7,470 bases of DNA from an archaeon (GTDB lineage: Archaea; Nanobdellota; Nanobdellia; Woesearchaeales; ARS49). The translations under genes were made by a program, and so were the position numbers. Positions 6,026 to 7,470 of the stretch are shown here, one piece after another (position 1 is the first letter of the stretch; the number at the start of each line of letters is the position of its first letter). Under the pieces are notes generated by a model. That model saw nothing but the letters and a program-made list of their open reading frames with translations. It was not told where the DNA came from and did not search any database. The stretch is taken from assembly GCA_016213425.1 (NCBI GenBank), contig JACRAI010000025.1, positions 1 through 7,470 on the forward strand, read 5' to 3'.

Positions 6026-6034
6026 ATATTTTTT
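6026..6034 (+). terminator. Possible T-run terminator of module 2
   Basis: The 33-base gap between the convergent genes contains T6 (6029-6034) on the plus strand, 28 bases after the stop of the nucleotidyltransferase gene and touching the end of the ureohydrolase gene. Archaeal terminators are often just such T runs. There is no hairpin; support is weak. Confidence 0.3.
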
Positions 6035-6801
6035 CAACTTGCTATTTCAAACACTATCTTCGAAGCAGTCTTAACAGTCAAGTTATTAGTATCTTTTTCT
6101 GAATTTACTTCAACTAGATCCCAGCCTATAATGTTTTTGAGATTTTTTAAGCGTTCAATAAAATACAATAATTCTCTGCTTGTCAAACCTCCAGGTTCTA
6201 TGTAGCCTGTTCCTGGAGCGAATATTGGATCTAAAACATCTATATCTAGAGAAATAAATAATCTTGAAAAATTCTTGACCGCACTCATAACATCATCGCA
6301 TGCTTCAATTATTCCATCTCTAGCTATCGTTGCCATACTGAAAAAAGTAATTTTGTTCTTGATCAAGTAATCATATTCTTCTTTATCCCAATTGCGCAAT
6401 CCAACAAGAACAATTCTTGATTTATCAACAAAATTATTCTCTATCAAGCATCTTAAGTAATTTTCATGAGTTGGTGGATCAAATTTCTGCATTAGGTCAG
6501 GATGAGCATCAAAAATCAACATCGCAGGCTTTAATGCTGCAGCAATTCCGTAAGTTGTTGAGTGATCTCCACCAATAGCGATGAAAGGTTCTTTTATTTT
6601 ATCAAAATATTTTTTAACTTGTTCATGCACTTCGCTTAAATTCTTGCTGACTTTTACTTCTTCAACAGAAAACTCAGGAACTTTTCCGTTTTCCGCACAA
6701 TAAAACTCCTTCAAACCATCAATTATCAAATTAGGCGCTTTTTCTGTTCCAGCATTCTTCTTCATGCTTCCTAAGCTTGAAGGGATTTTGATTAATTGCA
6801 T
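6034..6801 (-). CDS. Ureohydrolase (agmatinase/arginase family)
   Basis: Binuclear manganese hydrolase that splits urea from a guanidino compound: agmatine to putrescine if agmatinase, arginine to ornithine if arginase. Numbering from the GTG at 6807 (two residues before the preferred start), all metal-ligand motifs are present: GGDH (79-82, His82), DAHPD (100-104, Asp100/His102/Asp104) and SLDIDVLDP (186-194, Asp188/Asp190). The loop APGTGYIEPGGL and the acid in DLVEVN (Glu233) also fit. At 255 residues from the preferred start it is short for the family (about 290-310), mainly in the N-terminal part, but the core is intact. The substrate cannot be decided by motif; agmatinase is the more usual assignment in archaea. 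The start is taken as ATG 6801 rather than GTG 6807, because it has the stronger codon and a TATA-like box at 6821-6831 would give a leaderless transcript there. It converges with module 2 and diverges from the Fic gene. No other polyamine gene is in the window. Confidence 0.9.
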   Translation of the reverse strand: MQLIKIPSSLGSMKKNAGTEKAPNLIIDGLKEFYCAENGKVPEFSVEEVKVSKNLSEVHEQVKKYFDKIKEPFIAIGGDHSTTYGIAAALKPAMLIFDAHPDLMQKFDPPTHENYLRCLIENNFVDKSRIVLVGLRNWDKEEYDYLIKNKITFFSMATIARDGIIEACDDVMSAVKNFSRLFISLDIDVLDPIFAPGTGYIEPGGLTSRELLYFIERLKNLKNIIGWDLVEVNSEKDTNNLTVKTASKIVFEIAS

Positions 6802-6820
6802 AAACACTCTTTTTGTGGCA

Positions 6821-6869
6821 GATTTTAAAAACTCTTCTAAAAAAGCAACAAAACAAAATATTTATATTA
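6821..6869 (-). promoter_or_regulatory. Candidate promoters of the ureohydrolase gene
   Basis: Two minus-strand TATA-like boxes are visible: TAATATAAATA at 6869-6859, predicting a start near 6837 and a 36-base leader, and TTTTTAAAATC at 6831-6821, whose centre is about 26 bases before the ATG at 6801 and would give a leaderless mRNA. The first is the better sequence match and the second the better match in spacing to the start codon. Confidence 0.4.
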
Positions 6870-6892
6870 CCTTAACAGACCGTGCCCTAAAT

Positions 6893-6972
6893 TGTAGTGG
6901 TTAAATTAAAATAAAAGATACTATAGTTTTCTAATTTTAGACGAAAGATTTATAAATATGTAGTGGTTAAAT
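6893..6972 (+). repeat. 14-bp perfect direct repeat around the Fic promoter
   Basis: TGTAGTGGTTAAAT occurs at 6893-6906 and again at 6959-6972, 66 bases apart, each followed by an A/T-rich stretch. The second copy lies between the TATA box and the predicted leaderless start of the Fic gene, so a bound protein there would block transcription. The first lies between the two divergent promoters. The GTAGTGGTTA core resembles the D-arm of several tRNAs, but no tRNA body follows either copy. Confidence 0.7.
6942..6958 (+). promoter_or_regulatory. BRE and TATA box of the Fic gene (leaderless promoter)
   Basis: CGAAAG at 6942-6947 (TFB-recognition element) and TTTATAAATA at 6949-6958 make the best archaeal promoter in the window. 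The centre of the TATA box is about 26 bases before the ATG at 6979 and no ribosome-binding site precedes that ATG, so transcription should begin at or next to the start codon. Confidence 0.75.
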
Positions 6973-6978
6973 AAATAT

Positions 6979-7470
6979 ATGGTTAGCATAGTTGTTAAAA
7001 AAATAAATGGAAAGGAATATCTTTATCTAGTTGATTCTATGCGCGAAAAGAACAGAATTATCCAAAAAATCATCAAATACATAGGACCTAAAAGACCAAT
7101 TCTTAAAGAAGAATTTGAAAGTATGAAATTGTCTCATGAAAAAAAGGATTGGATTCTTAAAGATTTTAAAGATGAGTTATCGTATACTGCGCATAAAGAA
7201 CTAAAAGACGCATCAAAACAGTATCAAGAGTTTTTAAAAAATTTAGATAAAGTATCGCTAGAAAAAGAAAAACAAAAATTTTTGAGTAATTTTATTGCCA
7301 GCAGCAACGCAATTGAAGGTTCAACATTAACAAAGAAAGATACTTATGATTTTTTATTCGGAGATTCCGTTCCTAAAAATCATACAAAAAAAGAACTCTT
7401 TATGGCAATAAACCTTTTAGATGCATGGAATTATCTGGAAGAAAATTGCAAAAGATTTCCAACACATCAA
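6979..7470 (+). CDS. Fic-family protein, 5' part (class II-type, N-terminal inhibitory motif)
   Basis: The first 164 residues of a protein that continues past the right edge. Residues 1-38 (MVSIVVKKINGKEYLYLVDS to YIGPK) form a small strand-rich opening of the kind that precedes Fic domains in many archaea. A charged helical stretch follows (about 40-100), then FIASSNAIEGSTLT (105-118). This last piece holds the Fic inhibitory-helix motif (S/T)xxxE(G/N), as Ser109 to Glu113-Gly114, and its position before the catalytic domain is that of class II Fic proteins. LFMAINLLDAWNYLEEN (140-156) fits the early Fic-domain helices. The catalytic HxFxxGNGR loop would lie beyond the edge and cannot be checked. 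Fic enzymes usually transfer AMP to protein hydroxyl groups, and Glu113 would hold the enzyme inactive. The start at ATG 6979 is supported by the leaderless promoter and open frame to the edge. Confidence 0.88.
   Translation, partial: MVSIVVKKINGKEYLYLVDSMREKNRIIQKIIKYIGPKRPILKEEFESMKLSHEKKDWILKDFKDELSYTAHKELKDASKQYQEFLKNLDKVSLEKEKQKFLSNFIASSNAIEGSTLTKKDTYDFLFGDSVPKNHTKKELFMAINLLDAWNYLEENCKRFPTHQ

Noticed and set aside
6885..6975. tRNA gene suggested by GTAGTGGTTA, which resembles a D-arm
   Set aside because: No acceptor-stem partner, anticodon arm or T-arm (GGTTCGAATCC-like) follows either copy; the surrounding DNA is A/T-rich promoter sequence.
1..7470. CRISPR array, insertion sequence or integrase
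   Set aside because: No regularly spaced repeats, terminal inverted repeats, target duplications or transposase/integrase motifs were found on either strand.

Overview
The window looks like a chromosomal fragment of an AT-rich archaeon, most likely one with a small genome of the DPANN type (Woesearchaeota/Pacearchaeota-like). The reasons are TATA boxes of the archaeal type at gene-specific distances from start codons (including a BRE-TATA pair that predicts a leaderless mRNA), GAGGTG/GGTGG ribosome-binding sites, a KaiC/RecA-type ATPase gene of archaeal style, a membrane protein with an LSGQAV-like segment after its N-terminal helix, and tight gene packing. The phylum is an inference; nothing in the window is a phylogenetic marker.

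Layout. Positions 1-1700 (minus strand) hold a two-gene unit: a double-domain KaiC-like ATPase followed 7 bases later by a gene that runs off the left edge. The KaiC gene is interrupted near its 5' end by a run of nine G (minus strand). The start with a strong promoter and ribosome-binding site (ATG at 1700) is out of frame with the ATPase body by exactly one base of that run. Positions 1907-2974 (minus) encode a membrane-anchored or secreted protein with a 95-residue Gly/Ser/Asn tail.

Positions 3026-6000 are the most distinctive part: two unrelated-looking AbiE-type (type IV toxin-antitoxin-like) modules placed back to back. The minus-strand module is an AbiEi-like winged-helix antitoxin followed by an AbiEii-like nucleotidyltransferase, joined as TAATG. 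The plus-strand module has the same order and an 8-base overlap. They share a 161-base divergent promoter region with a perfect 9-bp inverted repeat, which places a TATA box on each strand, and a 10-bp direct repeat at 20-bp spacing, a plausible operator.

Positions 6034-6801 (minus) encode a complete but compact ureohydrolase (agmatinase/arginase family) that converges on the second module. Positions 6979-7470 (plus) hold the 5' part of a Fic-family protein with an N-terminal inhibitory motif. It has a textbook leaderless promoter and a 14-bp direct repeat around it.

Taken together, the region is rich in self-regulating, nucleotide-handling stress or defence proteins: two nucleotidyltransferase toxin modules, a Fic AMP-transferase, and a KaiC-like ATPase whose expression may be switched by a homopolymer. 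No RNA genes, CRISPR arrays or insertion sequences were found. No stretch of more than 300 bases lacks a gene.
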